Of a stretch of DNA of 64,000 bases, positions 62,153-64,000 are shown one piece after another. Within the stretch, counting starts at the first letter, position 1. The number at the start of each line of letters is the position of its first letter. Source of the stretch: ZLKRG08 sp046094385 (GTDB taxonomy: Bacteria; Actinomycetota; Actinomycetes; Nanopelagicales; Nanopelagicaceae); the NCBI GenBank assembly GCA_046094385.1, contig JBJTHJ010000057.1, positions 1-64,000 of the forward strand. The letters run 5' to 3'. The notes beneath the pieces were generated by a model. That model made no database searches and was not told where the DNA came from. It worked only from the letters and a program-made list of their open reading frames with translations. Made by a program: the position numbers and the translations under genes.

Positions 62153-63583
62153 TTGTCAGCACGCTTCCAAGGTCGAATCCTTGTTTTGGGCGCAGGATCA
62201 GTTGCGCAATGTGTAATTCCACTACTACTAGAACATCTAGTAGATGCCAAACAGATGACGATATTGGATCAGCGAGACAATCGCTCCCGAGTTAAAGGTG
62301 CGCTAGATCAAGGCGCGACTTATGTGCAAGACCAAATAACTAGAGAGAATTTAGATTCATTCTTAAGTAAATATCTCAAAGCGGGCGACTTCCTTTTGGA
62401 TTTAGCCTGGAACATCGATGCCAATGTGATCCTGCAATGGGCGCATGATCACGATGTGCTTTATTTAAATACCTCCGTTGAGGAATGGGACCCTTACGCG
62501 GGTGGTCACAACAAACATCCTCTAGAGCGAACTCTTTATGTTCGCCATATGCGCATGCGTGAGATGAAATCAAAATGGAGCAAGACCGGTGCCACAGCAA
62601 TCGTCGAACATGGCGCAAATCCTGGCCTGGTATCGCATTTGGTTAAAAAAGCGTTGGTAGATATTGCCACTAAGACTATCGAAGATGGAATTGCAAGCGA
62701 TGCCGTGAAGAGTGCATTGGCAGCTGAAGATTATGCAAAGTTGGCACAAGCACTGACTGTGAAAGTAATTCATATCTCTGAACGCGATACCCAAGTCAGC
62801 GATAAGCCGAAATTACTCAATGAATTCGTAAATACTTGGTCAGTCGAAGGCTTGTATGAAGAGGGCGTGGCTCCAGCAGAACTCGGTTGGGGTACTCATG
62901 AGAAGAAATTGCCACCACTTGCATACGAACATCAGACTGGACCTCGAAATCAAATAGCCATAGCGCAACCAGGTGCGAAAACTTGGGTTAGATCTTGGGT
63001 ACCAAATATGGAGATCACCGGAATGGTGATTCGTCATGGTGAAGCTTTCACGATTCCAGATCATTTAACAGTTTGGGAAGGTGACAAACCAATTTATCGT
63101 CCAACTGTTCATTATGCATACTGCCCAACCGATGCTGCAATCGCATCACTTCGTGAATTAGAGCATCGCAATTGGGATTTAACTGAAAATCAAAGAATCA
63201 TGAATGATGAAATTATCGACGGTGATGATCGACTCGGTGTCCTACTGATGGGACATCCTTATAAATCTTGGTGGACTGGTTCGCTACTTTCGATACACGA
63301 ATCTCGTAAGTTGATTCCAAATCAATCTGCCACGACTGTGCAGGTGGCCTCTGCTGTATTTGCTGCAGTGGCCTGGGCGGTTAATAACCCGGATAAAGGT
63401 CTGCTAGTACCTGATGATCTGCCATGGCGCGAAGTTTTAGGGTACGCAGAAAAATACTGGGGTGGAATTTACTCAGCGCCTGCTGATTGGACTCCGATTG
63501 ATAATCGTAAGGATTTCTTTGAGGGCTGGAATAAAAAAGAGTATGACTCTGATCCATGGCAGTTCTCAAACTTCCTAATCTAA
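62153..63583 (+). CDS. hss: Homospermidine synthase
   Basis: 476 residues starting at TTG with GGGGG seven bases upstream. Rossmann motif VLGAGSVAQCVIPLL, conserved NTSVEEWDPY, EHGANPGLVSHLVKKAL and ELGWGTHEKKLP match bacterial HSS. It makes sym-homospermidine from two putrescines (or putrescine and spermidine) through an NAD-dependent cycle. It belongs to the same superfamily as the gene at 56123. Polyamine supply genes (odc/adc) do not occur in the window. It is convergent with whiB7. Confidence 0.93.
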   Translation: MSARFQGRILVLGAGSVAQCVIPLLLEHLVDAKQMTILDQRDNRSRVKGALDQGATYVQDQITRENLDSFLSKYLKAGDFLLDLAWNIDANVILQWAHDHDVLYLNTSVEEWDPYAGGHNKHPLERTLYVRHMRMREMKSKWSKTGATAIVEHGANPGLVSHLVKKALVDIATKTIEDGIASDAVKSALAAEDYAKLAQALTVKVIHISERDTQVSDKPKLLNEFVNTWSVEGLYEEGVAPAELGWGTHEKKLPPLAYEHQTGPRNQIAIAQPGAKTWVRSWVPNMEITGMVIRHGEAFTIPDHLTVWEGDKPIYRPTVHYAYCPTDAAIASLRELEHRNWDLTENQRIMNDEIIDGDDRLGVLLMGHPYKSWWTGSLLSIHESRKLIPNQSATTVQVASAVFAAVAWAVNNPDKGLLVPDDLPWREVLGYAEKYWGGIYSAPADWTPIDNRKDFFEGWNKKEYDSDPWQFSNFLI

Positions 63584-63596
63584 AAAATTCATCAGG

Positions 63597-63908
63597 TTAG
63601 GCTGCGACACTTCTTGGGCGTCCTGCTTTGCGCTTACGATCAATTACCTGACCGTTATCAAAGAGTTCGCCGCCCCATACTCCACATGGCTCCTGTCTTG
63701 ATAACGCTCCAGCTAAACATTTAGCTCTAACTGGGCATGGAGCACATAGAGACTTCGCAATAGCGATATTTGCCTCATCCTCTGCGAAGAAGATCTCGGC
63801 ATCGACTTTATAACAAGGAAGATTCAACCCCTCTTGGGTAACGGCATCTAACCCCATCAACTCCTCATTCCAGCCAGGAATAAGTAGCTCTCCGTATAGC
63901 ACTGACAT
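63597..63908 (-). CDS. whiB7: WhiB7-like iron-sulfur transcription regulator
   Basis: 103 residues. [4Fe-4S] ligands C32, C55, C58 and C64 (CxxC then x5C). The beta-turn is GVWGG (76-80), preceded by ALSRQEP and an extra C75 where WhiB7 has Trp. The C-terminal KAGRPRS is an AT-hook, diagnostic for WhiB7 rather than WhiB1-4. WhiB7 binds sigma-A and activates intrinsic antibiotic resistance genes. The ATG has GAAGG eight bases upstream. It lies 48 bases downstream of a terminator (separate entry). Confidence 0.9.
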   Translation of the reverse strand: MSVLYGELLIPGWNEELMGLDAVTQEGLNLPCYKVDAEIFFAEDEANIAIAKSLCAPCPVRAKCLAGALSRQEPCGVWGGELFDNGQVIDRKRKAGRPRSVAA

Positions 63909-63956
63909 TTCTCTGCCTTCCTCTCTATCCTTTATTTCTATCCTTTAATGGGAAAT

Positions 63957-63990
63957 AAAAAAGCCCCAAATCCTTTTTGGATTTGAGGCC
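63957..63990 (-). terminator. Intrinsic terminator upstream of whiB7 (possible attenuator)
   Basis: On the minus strand GGCCTCAAATCC-AAAAA-GGATTTGGGGC is followed by TTTTTTATT, a classic rho-independent terminator. It points toward whiB7. Either it ends a gene lying right of the window, or it is a whiB7 leader attenuator. A small GCC/GGC inverted repeat (GCCAATCGGC) overlaps its 5' arm. Confidence 0.8.
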
Positions 63991-64000
63991 GATTGGCTTT

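Overview
The window looks like a chromosomal segment of a free-living, moderately low-GC actinobacterium. The evidence is a WhiB7-like Wbl regulator, actinobacteria-typical families (DUF501, DUF3817, DUF4307, PIN-PhoH), the order tRNA-Thr / tRNA-Met / rpmG / hadA / hadB ... tRNA-Trp / secE / nusG / rplK / rplA, and a Glp-RimJ-GlpR (SepX-like) cluster. Base composition (mid-40s % GC by eye), very short spacers, many ATGA or TAATG junctions and no insertion sequence or phage suggest a streamlined genome. A planktonic Nanopelagicales (acI)-like lineage is an inference; no marker gene here proves it.

Layout. 0.1-11.3 kb is a leftward translation and envelope block: ychF, typA and a quinone oxidoreductase, then tRNA-Thr, tRNA-Met, rpmG, hadA, hadB, murB, then tRNA-Trp, secE, nusG, rplK, rplA and a cation/proton antiporter; aspC points right. 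11.3-16.8 kb holds rmuC, a membrane protein, xseA, xseB and a class I fumarase, with ispH opposite. 16.8-20.95 kb runs leftward: a micro-ORF, SURF1, DUF3817, uppS, PIN-PhoH and a secreted lysozyme-fold protein with a structured leader. 20.97-24 kb: DUF4307, greA, MFS and a Bax-inhibitor-like protein. 24-32.7 kb runs leftward: mfd, a SurA-like lipoprotein, mazG, eno, a DivIC/FtsB-like protein, DUF501, ppx, a family 5 uracil-DNA glycosylase and an odd tRNA-Leu. 32.8-45 kb: ppc, pth, rplY, prs, glmU, tRNA-Gln, a MarR regulator, ispE, rsmA, tatD, metG, rsmI.

45-54 kb is envelope and division: a protein O-mannosyltransferase, the glp-rimJ-glpR cluster, 5-formyl-THF cyclo-ligase, a CopC-like protein with a CopD-CtaG fusion, and an MMPL transporter. 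54-64 kb is the most accessory-looking part: an SDR and a Gfo/Idh oxidoreductase preceded by a 12-bp tandem repeat, tRNA-Arg, a tight trio (saccharopine-dehydrogenase-like, ChoD-like GMC oxidoreductase, SDR), a secreted protein with a chitin-binding-like module, a membrane GGDEF protein, homospermidine synthase and whiB7.

The strongest items for follow-up are: (i) a Glp/MoeA-like protein that has lost a whole domain and the Mo-cofactor motifs but keeps its GlpR partner; (ii) a tRNA-Leu(UAA) with a Leu-type D-arm but a five-base variable loop; (iii) an intrinsic terminator just upstream of whiB7 that may be an attenuator; (iv) the uncharacterised oxidoreductase trio near homospermidine synthase; (v) a CopC-like protein without the usual copper ligands. 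There is no CRISPR array, prophage, transposon or restriction system.
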